Below, in pieces: positions 1 to 9,289 of a stretch of 64,000 nt of DNA. Source of the DNA: Mesorhizobium sp. B4-1-4 (GTDB lineage Bacteria; Pseudomonadota; Alphaproteobacteria; Rhizobiales; Rhizobiaceae). A program made the translations under genes and the position numbers. Under the pieces are notes generated by a model. It was not told where the DNA came from, searched no databases, and saw only the letters and a program-made list of their open reading frames with translations. The stretch is from positions 1 to 64,000 of the forward strand of contig NZ_CP083950.1 of assembly GCF_006439395.2 (NCBI RefSeq), written 5' to 3'. Numbering within the stretch: position 1 is the first letter of the stretch; every line of letters begins with the position of its first letter.

Positions 1-1671
1 ATGACAAAATCCGAACAAGCAGCTCCTGGCGTCCGACCGTCCGCTGGTGCATGGCCTCCGCGCACGATATCAGGCGCAGGAGAGGCTTCGAAGAGTACTT
101 GGGTTGAAGTTCCTGCTGAAGACGGTCCACCGGCCGCGTGGTGTTACAGCGACAAGAGAAGTTATAATGGGGGCGAAACAGTCAGGCTCTATATCTCTTC
201 CAATGTATCCCAGCTATCGGTCAGCATTTATAAGGATGGATTAAAGCGTGAGCTATTGCAGTCGTGGCCTAAGTTCGGTGCGTCGTTCCAGGCAGCCCCT
301 GAGCGAGCATACGAGGTAGGTTGCGATTGGCGTCAGTCGATCACAATTGATTTGCGGGATGAAATCGCTCCAGGAGGCTATGTCGTCGAGATGCGCAAAC
401 CTGGCGGGTCGCCGTCGGAGCCACCGCTGGGGCACCATATCTTTTTCGTCCGCGCTCGAAGGGAAGAACGTTCCGACACGATACTTTTAGTCGCATCAAC
501 GTGCACTTGGAACGCTTACAACGATTGGGGCGGCGCCAGCCATTATCGCGGCCTGCACCCGGACTACCCGCAGGGCGCATGCCCAAATCTGTCGGCGCAG
601 AGGCCTTGGGCGCGGGGACAGGTATGGCTGCCCCCAGGGGCACCGCGCAACATCGCTAAAGCAAGGCCCAGGCAACCGGCGCCACCTAATCAGGATGCCA
701 AAAACTGGGCCTATGCTAACGGGTATGCTCGATATTTCGCCTCCACTGGTTGGGCGACATACGAGCGACCATTTCTGGTGTGGGCCGAAGACGCCGGATA
801 TCGGGTTCATATCATTCCTCAAGACGACCTCGATTCGAACCCCGCCTGCATCGAAGGATATGCGTGCTTGGCGTTCGTCGGCCATGATGAATATTGGTCG
901 CGAAAGATGCGGGAGACGATCGATGCCTGGGTGGAAAGTGGAGGAAAGATAGCCCGTTTCGCAGGCAACTTCACTTGGCAAATCAGGCTTTCTAACGATC
1001 GTAAGAGCCAGACGTGCTACAAGTACTTGGCGCGCGAGCGCGATCAGTTTCGCGATGTGAATCCCGCGCTTATGACAGGGGCCTGGGAGGATCCGATCGT
1101 TGGTTACCCTGGCGCGGAGACTTTTGGAGTGAACGCACTTCGGGGAATGTACGCCGGAATATATTCCATGGCGCCTCGCTCGTCGCGCGGTTTCAATGTG
1201 TTTCGACACAAGCATTGGTGCCTGGCAAACACGGGTCTTGGGTATGGCGACATGTTTGGCGACGAGGCCAGTATCTTCTCCTTTGAGGTAGATGGTCTGG
1301 ATTATGAGTTCGTCGATGGTCTGCCGGTACCTCGAGGCACCGATGGAGCGCCGCAAGGTTTAGAAATTATTGCCATGAACTGGGCAACAAAAGCCGAGTT
1401 CGGCCTAGATGAGCACGCTTGCTATCATTCGCTGTCCGACGCCGATGCACGGTTCACCGCCGCGATACTGGAAGGTGATGACAGTGCGGCCGCGGTCGAG
1501 CGGCATTCGCGCGGGAGCGGGATGATAGTTTCTTTCGAGAGGGGCTGCGGGGAAGTGTTCTGTGCCGGCACCTGTGAATGGGTAAACGGGCTGATTGAAA
1601 AAGACTTTTATGTCGAACGGATCACTCGGAACGTCTTCGACCGCTTCTTGAGCACGCGCCAGAAACCTTAA
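1..1671 (+). CDS. N,N-dimethylformamidase large-subunit-like protein
   Basis: A 556-residue protein resembling the beta (large) subunit C-terminal region of N,N-dimethylformamidase, an iron enzyme that hydrolyses small amides. Recognition rests on the HDEYWS segment (about residue 295) followed by a glycine-rich GGKIARFAGNFTW stretch, and on the end of the protein (GEVFCAGTCEWVNG, then ITRNVFDRFL), which has the family's usual closing pattern. The N-terminal part (about residues 35-150) looks like a beta-sandwich. The window begins exactly at the ATG, so no ribosome binding site can be checked and the true start may lie further upstream. An amidase, a 3-hydroxyacyl-CoA dehydrogenase and a fumarylacetoacetase follow on the same strand, which suggests amide catabolism. 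No small alpha subunit is visible. Family assignment is fairly sure; the substrate is unknown. Confidence 0.75.
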   Translation: MTKSEQAAPGVRPSAGAWPPRTISGAGEASKSTWVEVPAEDGPPAAWCYSDKRSYNGGETVRLYISSNVSQLSVSIYKDGLKRELLQSWPKFGASFQAAPERAYEVGCDWRQSITIDLRDEIAPGGYVVEMRKPGGSPSEPPLGHHIFFVRARREERSDTILLVASTCTWNAYNDWGGASHYRGLHPDYPQGACPNLSAQRPWARGQVWLPPGAPRNIAKARPRQPAPPNQDAKNWAYANGYARYFASTGWATYERPFLVWAEDAGYRVHIIPQDDLDSNPACIEGYACLAFVGHDEYWSRKMRETIDAWVESGGKIARFAGNFTWQIRLSNDRKSQTCYKYLARERDQFRDVNPALMTGAWEDPIVGYPGAETFGVNALRGMYAGIYSMAPRSSRGFNVFRHKHWCLANTGLGYGDMFGDEASIFSFEVDGLDYEFVDGLPVPRGTDGAPQGLEIIAMNWATKAEFGLDEHACYHSLSDADARFTAAILEGDDSAAAVERHSRGSGMIVSFERGCGEVFCAGTCEWVNGLIEKDFYVERITRNVFDRFLSTRQKP

Positions 1672-1984
1672 GTCCTCGGTCTGCGGTGACTGTCACTGCA
1701 TGAGTAGCATGCTAAATGTCCAACCCATAAGCCCCGCGTTCGAGACTATCCAGCTGCAGTATAGAAGCTAAGTTACGTACAGACGTTCACCCGCGACGCG
1801 TCGGGATGAACAGGGAGGTCTTCCTCGACGGCTGCCGCCTGTTCTCACATGTATACTGCTAGGGGCATATCCACATGGACTGAATGGGACATTACAACCT
1901 CTCGGAGGTGAATTACTCTGGAGATACTATCGTGAGCAGGAGTATTCTTTGATCATCGATCCGGCGACTGGCGAAGGAATTGGC
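1672..1984. other. spacer between DMFase-like gene and amidase
   Basis: About 310 bases without a recognisable gene. It contains short open stretches only. A purine-rich segment (CGGAGG near 1904) lies well upstream of the amidase start and is not obviously used. No terminator hairpin was recognised. Confidence 0.4.
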
Positions 1985-3535
1985 ATGAACACACGGGCTC
2001 GGTCCGATCTCGACATCGTGGAGCTTTCGATCCCGCGGCTGCAGGAGGGATTCGCGGGAGGTCGCTTTGCGGCAGAGGACGTCACCCGCGCCCATCTGGC
2101 GCGCATCGAGCGATACGAGCCACACTACAACGCGTTCACTTCACTCAATCGCACCGCCATTGAGGACGCGAAGGCCATCGACGCACGCAGGGCTGCGGGC
2201 GAGGCGCTTGGCCCCCTCGCTGGCATTCCCGTGGTGGTGAAGGAGGCTATTGACATTGTCGGATTGCCGTCGACGATCGGCTGGGCGCCTTTGTCGAGCA
2301 AGGTCGGTGGAATCGATTTGATGCCAGAGAACGACGCGCCCGTCGTTGCCCGATTGCGGGCGGCGGGGGCCATCATACTCGGCAAGACTAATATCCCGGC
2401 GTTCAGCTACGATGACACGCGCGCCACTTCAAGTTGTTATGGGCCGACTTACAATGCGGTCGATCGTTCCCTTGCGCCCGGGGCAAGTTCGAGCGGAACT
2501 GCGACGGCTGTTGCCGCGAGCTTCGCGGTAGTCGGTATTGCAACGGAGACTGGGGGATCAATCCAGAACCCGGCCGCAGCGCAGAGTCTCGTCAGCGTCA
2601 AGCCGACATTCGGCCTAATTCCCAACACAGGCGTCGCGCCCCTCGCCGGATCGACGCGCGACGTCGTGGGACCACATGCCAGAAACGCGGTTGACGCAGC
2701 GATTCTGCTTGATGCACTCGCGGGTTATACAGTGGAAGATCCTAAGACCGTGGCTTCGATCGGTAGGCTTCCAGTTGGAGGCTACGCCGCCGCCCTGGAC
2801 AGTGACGCGCTCGTGGGCGCGCGTCTGGGCCTCTACGGCGCTGGCTGGCGGAAGCAGGCGCTATCCGACGAGACTACAGCCCTCTACAACGTGGCCAAAA
2901 CCAACTTACGGACCGCTGGCGCGGCGCTCATCGAGGATCCATTCGCTCACTCCGAGTTCGCCGACATAGCCGTGAAGATCCATGGAGACGACAATCGAGG
3001 TCTCGAGTCGGTGGTGTACGATTTCGAGAATTACTTGCGCCGCCTCGGGCGCTCCTCGGCGGCGAATTCGCTTGCAGGCCTGAAGAACCTGATTTCCGAA
3101 GATCCCTTTGCAGCGGGGGGCGTTCTGGGCAGGTATGTCGAATCAGAGCCTATTGCCCGCAAATCGCTCGAGGATCCGACGCAACCCCCTGATCTTAGCG
3201 GGTTCCTCGCGGTCCGGCTCCAATATCTCAACACCTTTGAAGCCATCATGAATCGGCACAACCTCATGGCGCTTGCCTTCCCACAATCCTTGGCAGAAAT
3301 ACCCGGCGTATTCGACGGGTCGAGATATCCAGCGACTACCGTCTCAGAAATTAACATTGCAGGTCTTCCTGGCGTGACTGTTCCCGCCGGTCGTTATCCT
3401 AACGGGTCTCCGTTCAGTTTGATCTTTGTGGGTAGGATGTGGAGTGAAGCTTACTTGCTCAGCTTGGCCCATTCCTACGAGAAGGCTCATCCTTGCAGAA
3501 TTGTACCTCAAATCGTTGAGACGGCGTTCGTGTGA
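1985..3535 (+). CDS. amidase (amidase signature family)
   Basis: A 516-residue amidase-signature hydrolase that would release ammonia or an amine from an amide. The Ser-cisSer-Lys triad is visible: the lysine in GIPVVVKEAID (about residue 80), the serine-rich loop in PGASSSGTATAV (about 165), and the nucleophile serine in ETGGSIQNPAA (about 190). The start at 1985 is chosen because GAAGGA lies 6-12 bases upstream; a TTG 36 bases earlier is in frame but has no comparable site. Length is normal for the family. It sits between a DMFase-like gene and a hydroxyacyl-CoA dehydrogenase on the same strand. The substrate cannot be read from the sequence. Confidence 0.9.
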   Translation: MNTRARSDLDIVELSIPRLQEGFAGGRFAAEDVTRAHLARIERYEPHYNAFTSLNRTAIEDAKAIDARRAAGEALGPLAGIPVVVKEAIDIVGLPSTIGWAPLSSKVGGIDLMPENDAPVVARLRAAGAIILGKTNIPAFSYDDTRATSSCYGPTYNAVDRSLAPGASSSGTATAVAASFAVVGIATETGGSIQNPAAAQSLVSVKPTFGLIPNTGVAPLAGSTRDVVGPHARNAVDAAILLDALAGYTVEDPKTVASIGRLPVGGYAAALDSDALVGARLGLYGAGWRKQALSDETTALYNVAKTNLRTAGAALIEDPFAHSEFADIAVKIHGDDNRGLESVVYDFENYLRRLGRSSAANSLAGLKNLISEDPFAAGGVLGRYVESEPIARKSLEDPTQPPDLSGFLAVRLQYLNTFEAIMNRHNLMALAFPQSLAEIPGVFDGSRYPATTVSEINIAGLPGVTVPAGRYPNGSPFSLIFVGRMWSEAYLLSLAHSYEKAHPCRIVPQIVETAFV

Positions 3536-3808
3536 GCGCGCTGGGGACGGCGACCGAGGCTCATGTCTCCCTGGAACTGACGCGAATGTCTGCTGAACAT
3601 GGGATCATAGCTCCCAATGGAGTCGCAGCTTGGGTTTGAGTGACTGCTCAAGATATTTGAGGTCTGGCGTGAGGTGCTCGCTCGGGGAATTGCCTAGGCC
3701 GAAACCGCAGGCCCTGCCGAACTCCCCCTAACAGGCACCGTTCCTCGGATGTTTCACGAAAAAGCGACGGCACCGTAGGGTATGACCCGGTCCTAAAGGA
3801 ACTGAAAC

Positions 3809-4750
3809 ATGAAAAACGTCACTGTCGTCGGAGCAGGGCTCATGGGATTGGGGATCGCGCAGATTTTCGCTGCGCGATACTATAGCGTAACCGTTCAAGA
3901 TATCTCGATTGCGGCTCTGGATAGAATGCCAGAAACTATCGCGCGAATAGGCGACCTCCTCGGCAACGACCCTGAAACCTCTCGGCGAATAAGGACGACT
4001 ACCGACCTTGGCCAAGCTGTGGGACAAGCGGACCTTGTGATCGAAGCAGCTGCCGAGAAGCTTGAGGTCAAGCAGTCGATCTTCAGCGTCTTTGAGAAAA
4101 GGGCCCCCGGAGAGGCGATCCTGGCGTCGAACACTTCCGTCATTCCGATTTCGCAAATCGCAGTACCGGTCACCGACAAGCGGCGGGTCATGGGTATGCA
4201 TTTCTGGAACCCCCCATATCTCGTTCCCTTAGTCGAGGTGGTGGAAATTCCCGAGACGGGTCATCTTGAGCGCGACCGCATCATGCAGCTCCTAACCTCT
4301 GTGGGACAGGAGCCGGTGCTCGTTCGGCGAGACATTCCCGGTTTCATCGGAAACCGGCTACAACACGCACTGAAGCGCGAGGCAATCGCGCTTGTCGCCA
4401 ATGGTATTTGCGATGCCGAGACAGTTGATCGCGTGATCAAACTCGGCTTTGGGTCGAGACTTGGCGTAATCGGAACACTCGAACAGTCCGACATGGTTGG
4501 ACTCAATCTTACACTGGACATCCATAATGTTGTCATTCCAGACCTGGATGTGACGCAAGGGCCACATCCCTATCTTCAGCAACTCGTGGCCGCCGGCCAT
4601 CTCGGCATGAAGACCGGAAAGGGTTTCTATGAGTGGACGGAGGAGCGTGCCGAGGCCGTTCGAGAACGCCTCAAGACGTTCTTGGCTCGCCAGGCAGAAG
4701 GTCGCCGGGAACTGAGCAGCGATCATCAGCATGGCCAAGAGAGAACTTGA
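3809..4750 (+). CDS. 3-hydroxyacyl-CoA dehydrogenase family protein
   Basis: A 313-residue NAD-dependent dehydrogenase. The N-terminal Rossmann motif is GAGLMGLGIAQ (residues 8-18), and the region with the catalytic histidine reads MGMHFWNPPYLVPLVEVVE (about 130-148). The closing segment HLGMKTGKGFYEW is standard for the C-terminal helical domain. The HFWNPPYLVPLVE form is shared by 3-hydroxyacyl-CoA dehydrogenases and by related L-carnitine or gulonate dehydrogenases, so the substrate could be a CoA ester or a free hydroxy acid. AAAGGA lies 8-13 bases upstream of the ATG. The fumarylacetoacetase follows closely downstream. Confidence 0.85.
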   Translation: MKNVTVVGAGLMGLGIAQIFAARYYSVTVQDISIAALDRMPETIARIGDLLGNDPETSRRIRTTTDLGQAVGQADLVIEAAAEKLEVKQSIFSVFEKRAPGEAILASNTSVIPISQIAVPVTDKRRVMGMHFWNPPYLVPLVEVVEIPETGHLERDRIMQLLTSVGQEPVLVRRDIPGFIGNRLQHALKREAIALVANGICDAETVDRVIKLGFGSRLGVIGTLEQSDMVGLNLTLDIHNVVIPDLDVTQGPHPYLQQLVAAGHLGMKTGKGFYEWTEERAEAVRERLKTFLARQAEGRRELSSDHQHGQERT

Positions 4751-4883
4751 AGACTAGCAATAGGAGCCTGCTGGCCAAGCCCCATATCTGTCAACATTTG
4801 TGGTGTTGAACGGTAAGACTTCTAGACGAGACGCTGGCCAGATTCAAAACGAGATCGACCATTTTTCCGAGACAGGTAAGGTT

Positions 4884-6191
4884 GTGACGCGACTTGATCA
4901 AACACATAATCCAAAACTTGAGAGCTGGGTGCACTCGGCAAACGGTCATCTAGACTTTCCGATTCAAAACCTGCCGCTGGGAGTGGTTAGCTCCAACAAT
5001 GGCTCTCCCCGTATCAGTGTAGCCATTGGCAATCAGGTCTTCGACCTTCGAAAGGCCGTTGCTGTCGGTCTGTTCAAAGGTCAGTGTTCCAAGCTTGAAG
5101 AGGCCGTCTCAGGGGAGACCTTGAACAGTTTTATGGCACTCGGGGAAGGTCCGCGACAAGCTCTGCGAGTCCGTATGTCCGAGCTGTTGGCGCGAGGCGC
5201 GTCCGAGCAGGACAGGGCGGAGTCATGCCTGCACGACGCCGACAATTGCACGATGCACCTGCCGGCGATCATCGGTGACTATACAGACTTCTATGTCGGA
5301 ATCCACCACGCCACCAATGTTGGTAACCAGTTCCGACCAGACAATCCTCTGCTGCCAAACTACAAGCACATCCCTATAGGTTATCATGGGCGAGCATCGT
5401 CGATCTGTCCATCAGGAGCAGCCGTGCGAAGGCCGAAGGGGCAGCTAAAGCAGCCCGAGGCGCTCGAGCCACAGTTTGGGCCGAGCCAAAGGCTTGATTA
5501 CGAGTTGGAGCTTGGTGTGTGGATGGGCCCCGGCAATTCGCTTGGGCAGCCGATCAAGATAGCGAAAGCCGCTGAGCACGTCGCCGGATATTGTCTTCTA
5601 AACGATTGGTCGGCCCGTGACATTCAGGCGTGGGAATATCAGCCGCTGGGCCCGTTTCTCGGCAAAAGCTTTGCTACCACGCTATCCCCATGGCTTGTCA
5701 CGCCTGAAGCACTAGCGCCGTTTCGGATGCCGCAGACCCCCCGGGGGGAGTCCGATCCTGCGGTGCTGCCATATCTCGCGAGTGCGACGGATCAGCGTGA
5801 GGGAGGACTGGATCTGAAGCTTGAGGTCTTGCTGCTCACCGCCCGTATGCGAGAGCAACAATTGGCGCCGCAGAGGCTGACGCTTTCCCACACTTGTCAC
5901 ATGTATTGGAGCGTAGCGCAAATGATCGCACATCATACCAGCAATGGCTGCAACCTCCGGCCGGGTGACATACTGGGAACAGGAACCATCTCAGGCGTCG
6001 ACCGGACGAGCTATGGTAGCATGTTGGAGATTTCGGGCGGCGGAAAGAATCCGATCTCGCTTGCAAACGGTGAAGAGAGAAGTTTTATCGAGGATGGTGA
6101 CGAAATAATTCTGAGGGCGCACGGCGTTCGCAACGGTTACGTCTCAATCGGCTTCGGGGAGTGCCGTGCTAAGGTACTTCCCGCGATTTAG
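4884..6191 (+). CDS. fahA: fumarylacetoacetase
   Basis: Hydrolyses fumarylacetoacetate to fumarate and acetoacetate, the last step of tyrosine/homogentisate breakdown. The N-terminal domain carries SANGHLDFPIQNLPLGV. The catalytic domain carries YTDFYVGIHHATNVGNQFRP, then YELELGVWMG (acidic metal ligands) and NDWSARDIQAWEYQPLGPFL followed by GKSF with the family lysine. The GTG at 4884 starts the conserved region (TRLDQTHN) and has a purine-rich AGGTAAGG just before it. A GTG at 4800 gives 28 extra residues that look non-conserved. No maleylacetoacetate isomerase or homogentisate dioxygenase is present, so it may serve a different diketo acid here. The region immediately after its stop is a truncated TRAP permease relic on the other strand. 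Confidence 0.9.
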   Translation: MTRLDQTHNPKLESWVHSANGHLDFPIQNLPLGVVSSNNGSPRISVAIGNQVFDLRKAVAVGLFKGQCSKLEEAVSGETLNSFMALGEGPRQALRVRMSELLARGASEQDRAESCLHDADNCTMHLPAIIGDYTDFYVGIHHATNVGNQFRPDNPLLPNYKHIPIGYHGRASSICPSGAAVRRPKGQLKQPEALEPQFGPSQRLDYELELGVWMGPGNSLGQPIKIAKAAEHVAGYCLLNDWSARDIQAWEYQPLGPFLGKSFATTLSPWLVTPEALAPFRMPQTPRGESDPAVLPYLASATDQREGGLDLKLEVLLLTARMREQQLAPQRLTLSHTCHMYWSVAQMIAHHTSNGCNLRPGDILGTGTISGVDRTSYGSMLEISGGGKNPISLANGEERSFIEDGDEIILRAHGVRNGYVSIGFGECRAKVLPAI

Positions 6192-6196
6192 ATATG

Positions 6197-6830
6197 AAAT
6201 GTGCGAGCACCACCGGCCGTGTCAGCAGCATGATCCCTATCAGGTCGAGGAACGAGCACCTGTAGAGCACCGCGACCAGCGGCATTTACCCCACCGGTAC
6301 GAGCCGGCACCGTCCATCAGGCCGTGCACGTAATCGGGCAGGCCCGCGAAGTCGAAATAGCGTGCCAGCATCGCGGCGCCCACGCCGATCTGGAAGATTA
6401 AGTTGGCGGCGAGTCTGATGTCGCGGGCCGAGCGAGCGCGGATTGCGGCGAATCTGGATCAGAATCATCGCGCCAACGCGGTGATCAGGCCTGGGCCGAC
6501 CGCTCCGATGAAGAGCTTGCTGAGCGGCACCTCGGCGATGACCGCGCAAAGAAACAGCGCGCTCGACGGCGGGATCAGCGACCTAATGGACCCAGCAGCA
6601 GCGATCGTGCCCACAGTAAGCGACCTGTCAAAGCCGCGTTCATCATCACCGGCACGAACTTACGCATCGCCGTCACACTGGCGGTAAGCGGTGCGCCAAG
6701 GCACCTCCCAAACACTGGCAATCGAGGATCCACTCAGCATCGAAAACGGAGTGGCGTCCCCGATCGAGATGGAGAGCAGAGCCGGCCAGGATGGAAAGCG
6801 GAGGCACGCCCACGCCGCGGAACCGCTTGT
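6197..6830 (-). pseudogene. TRAP transporter large permease (DctM) relic
   Basis: Minus-strand reading in shifting frames recovers typical DctM pieces in order: TVGTIAAAGSI then LIPPSSALFLCAVIAEVPL, SKLFIGAVGPGLITAL, FQIGVGAAMLARYFDFAGL, and near the end FLDLIGIMLLTRPVVLAHF. The pieces are separated by frameshifts and stops, and the 3' end is cut next to the fumarylacetoacetase stop. DctM is the main membrane subunit of TRAP carboxylate importers. Neither the small permease nor the binding protein could be recognised. I conclude this is a dead remnant of an importer that probably belonged with the GC-rich genes downstream. Confidence 0.65.
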
Positions 6831-6853
6831 AAGTTGTACGAAATACGTGGGCA

Positions 6854-6930
6854 ATTGCGAATCTCGCTTTACACGACTGTTTACCGCAACTATTGTTCGC
6901 AATACGGTTTTTAGTGCGAAATGCGCACTT
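6854..6930. promoter_or_regulatory. AT-richer patch with two dyads, possible promoter/operator of the TRAP relic
   Basis: ATTGCGAA (6854-6861) pairs with TTCGCAAT (6896-6903), and AGTGCG pairs with CGCACT around 6914-6930. The patch is clearly more AT-rich than its surroundings and lies upstream of the minus-strand DctM relic. It may be a former regulator-binding region; the IclR regulator at 9290 is one candidate. This is inference from pattern only. Confidence 0.3.
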
Positions 6931-7334
6931 TTCAGGATTAGCCGGAGCTGCCGAAAAGCGAGCCTGGAGGCGATAGGCTTGGGAGCACGCTGGTGCAGCG
7001 CCGGTCGATCAAGGACAGCGTGAAGAAGAACAAGGAGGGCTGAAACATTCTCTCGACCGGTGGGGCGGCAACTCAATCACGAACCCGATCGCCCACATGC
7101 GCCGAGGGCCAAAGATCATGGACGCGATCAACAGCGGGACTTCGAGGTCGTGCCTATACCGCAGTCGCCAGTTCTACCGCCCGATCGCTTTCAACAAGAC
7201 CTGCGTCACGGGACTCGTGACCGGCACCCGGGTCTACTGGAATATCCCTAGCAGACCTGACGCCCCCCGGACGCCGTTACAACCAACGTGGGTAGAGTCT
7301 GCCCACCCCCTTCATAAGCAGGGCCTCCAAGAGA
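6931..7334. other. decayed spacer upstream of the aminotransferase
   Basis: About 400 bases with no intact gene. Short hydrophobic stretches in minus-strand frames (for example VPLLIASMIFG near 7110) could be leftover transporter sequence, but they are too broken to name. Confidence 0.35.
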
Positions 7335-8636
7335 ATGACGATACAGAACAGCAGCATCGACACGTCACTGAGCGAGGCGATTGCCCGTTTCGAACAGAAG
7401 AACCCGGCAAGCCTTGCCCAGCACCAGGCCGCCTCGGCGGTCCTGCCCGGCGGCAACACCCGCAGTGTGCTTTACCACGAGCCATTCCCGATGGCCTTGA
7501 GTGGCGGCGACGGCTGCTACGTCATCTCGCTTGACGGAAAGCGGTATCTGGATGCGCTGGGGGAATATACCGCCGGGCTGTTCGGCCATTCCAATCCGGT
7601 GATCCGGCAGGCGCTCGACGCGGCGCTTGACGGCGGGCTGGTGCTGGGCGGCCATACCCGGACCGAGGCGGAGTTTGCCGCCGTTCTCTGCGCCCGGTTT
7701 CCTGCGCTCGACCGTGTGCGGTTCACCAATTCTGGGACGGAGGCGAACCTGCTGGCGCTGAGCCTCGCCCGGACCCTCACCAAGCGCGGAAAGATCATGG
7801 TCGCCGACGGTGCCTATCATGGCAGCATGTTGACCTTCGCGGTCGATAACCCGCTGAACGCGCCCTTCGATGTCGTGAAGTTCTGCTACAACCGGATCGA
7901 AACCGCCGAGGAGGCCGCACGCGACATCGACGATGACTTGGCGGCGATCATCGTCGAGCCGATGATGGGATCGGGCGGCTGCATTCCCGCGACGCGCGAC
8001 TTCCTCGCGGCTCTGCGCGACCTGGCCGGCCGTACCGGCGCGTTGCTGATCTTCGACGAGGTGATGACATCGCGCCTGGCGCCCGGCGGGCTTCAGGAAA
8101 AGCACGGAATCACCCCTGATCTGATGACCCTGGGCAAGTATGTCGGCGGCGGGATGAGCTTTGGCGCTTTCGGCGGGCGCGCCGACCTGATGGCTCGACT
8201 CGACCCGTCCGCCCCCGGAGCTCTGATGCACGCGGGCACCTTCAACAACAATGTCATGACCATGACTGCGGGCCTTACTGCGATGACCAAGGTCTACACG
8301 CCCGATGTCGTCGGCGCCCACAACGCGCGCGGCGATGGGCTGCGCGACCGCCTGAACAGGATCTGCCGGGAGGCTGGCGTGGCCTTCCTGTTCAGCGGGC
8401 TCGGCTCCCTGCTGACGGCCCATCCCATGGCCGGGCCGCTGGACACCTACTCCCAGACCCGCGCAGTCGACCAGCGGCTCAAAGCGCTCTTTTTCTTCGA
8501 CATGGTGGACCAAGGGATCTGGCTTGCTCGGCGTGGCATGATCAACCTGTCGCTGCCGATGGGCCCTGCCGAGATGGACCGGATCGCCGACGCCGTGAGC
8601 AGCTTCGTCCACCTGCGGAAGGGTCTTTTGACCTGA
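7335..8636 (+). CDS. class III aminotransferase, glutamate-1-semialdehyde mutase-like
   Basis: A 433-residue PLP enzyme. FTNSGTEANLLALSLART (about residue 131) is the phosphate-binding region, LLIFDEVMTSR (about 236) carries the Asp that contacts the pyridine nitrogen, and DLMTLGKYVGGGMSFGAFGG carries the Schiff-base lysine. HAGTFNNN matches the glutamate-1-semialdehyde aminomutase subgroup. This subgroup also includes catabolic amino acid aminotransferases and racemases; a heme-synthesis role is unlikely in this setting. A phosphotriesterase relic, an IclR regulator and a Zn amidohydrolase follow on the same strand. It is markedly GC-rich and rich in GC-ending codons compared with the genes at 1-6 kb. 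Confidence 0.87.
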   Translation: MTIQNSSIDTSLSEAIARFEQKNPASLAQHQAASAVLPGGNTRSVLYHEPFPMALSGGDGCYVISLDGKRYLDALGEYTAGLFGHSNPVIRQALDAALDGGLVLGGHTRTEAEFAAVLCARFPALDRVRFTNSGTEANLLALSLARTLTKRGKIMVADGAYHGSMLTFAVDNPLNAPFDVVKFCYNRIETAEEAARDIDDDLAAIIVEPMMGSGGCIPATRDFLAALRDLAGRTGALLIFDEVMTSRLAPGGLQEKHGITPDLMTLGKYVGGGMSFGAFGGRADLMARLDPSAPGALMHAGTFNNNVMTMTAGLTAMTKVYTPDVVGAHNARGDGLRDRLNRICREAGVAFLFSGLGSLLTAHPMAGPLDTYSQTRAVDQRLKALFFFDMVDQGIWLARRGMINLSLPMGPAEMDRIADAVSSFVHLRKGLLT

Positions 8637-8729
8637 GTTCACAGCGGCGGCAGCTCGGGACTGGCTGCCACCGACTCCGCCCAAGCCAAGCCTTCACGCG
8701 AGACCGGAATGACCCAAGCCGCCAGGGAC

Positions 8730-9210
8730 AGATCCAAAACCCTCCTCGGAACATCGCGCCGGAGGCGCTCGGGCCGATGCTGATGCACGAACATCTGCTG
8801 TGCGACATCATTCCCCCGTCAAGCACGAGGTGGACTGGATGACCAGGTTGAGGGTGTCGCGATGGTCGAACTCAGGGCATGGGCGAGATCGCCCTAGATA
8901 CCGGGGCGGCAGTGGTGATGGGCTGTGGCTACTACGTTGCCGAATACCAGGACCCTGCGAACCATGAACGGTAGATCGACAGCTTCGCCGGCGAGATGGT
9001 GGAGCAGGTCACGCAGGGTAATGGGGCACCGATGTCGGCCGGCATCATGGACAAGATCGGCTGCCAACCTTGGACCGATCTCGAAAAGCGGGTGATGCAC
9101 GTGGCAATAATCGCCCAGGGCGAGACGGCGCGACATCCGCCCGGGCGACCCAGCCATTCAATGGAAGTGGCACAGTTCTTCATGAGGGGGGACGACGTGG
9201 GCCGCCTGCC
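8730..9210 (+). pseudogene. phosphotriesterase-family hydrolase relic
   Basis: Frames on the plus strand give LGTIAPEALGPMLMHEHLLC (the family's opening with the HxH-type metal motif), then TGAAVVMGCGYYVAEYQDP, then a stretch around 9035-9070 reading GCQPWTDLEKRVMHVA, then AIIAQGETA. This order matches the N-terminal half of phosphotriesterase-like amidohydrolases. There are several frameshifts and an in-frame stop, and the C-terminal half is absent. It lies between the aminotransferase and its IclR regulator, so it was probably a working member of that set. Confidence 0.6.
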
Positions 9211-9289
9211 TGAAATGGTTCCGTCCCCGCCGCTTTAACTTTACACGGCTATCGCCTTAAAATCCGCAGTTCGCGAAAAGGTATGCTCG

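Noticed and set aside
496..1356. 286-codon minus-strand frame opposite the DMFase-like gene
   Set aside because: No motif; the plus-strand protein has clear family features.
7365..8684. Long minus-strand open frame (439 codons) opposite the aminotransferase
   Set aside because: It is the mirror of a GC-rich real gene; its composition is Arg/Gly/His-rich with no family motif.
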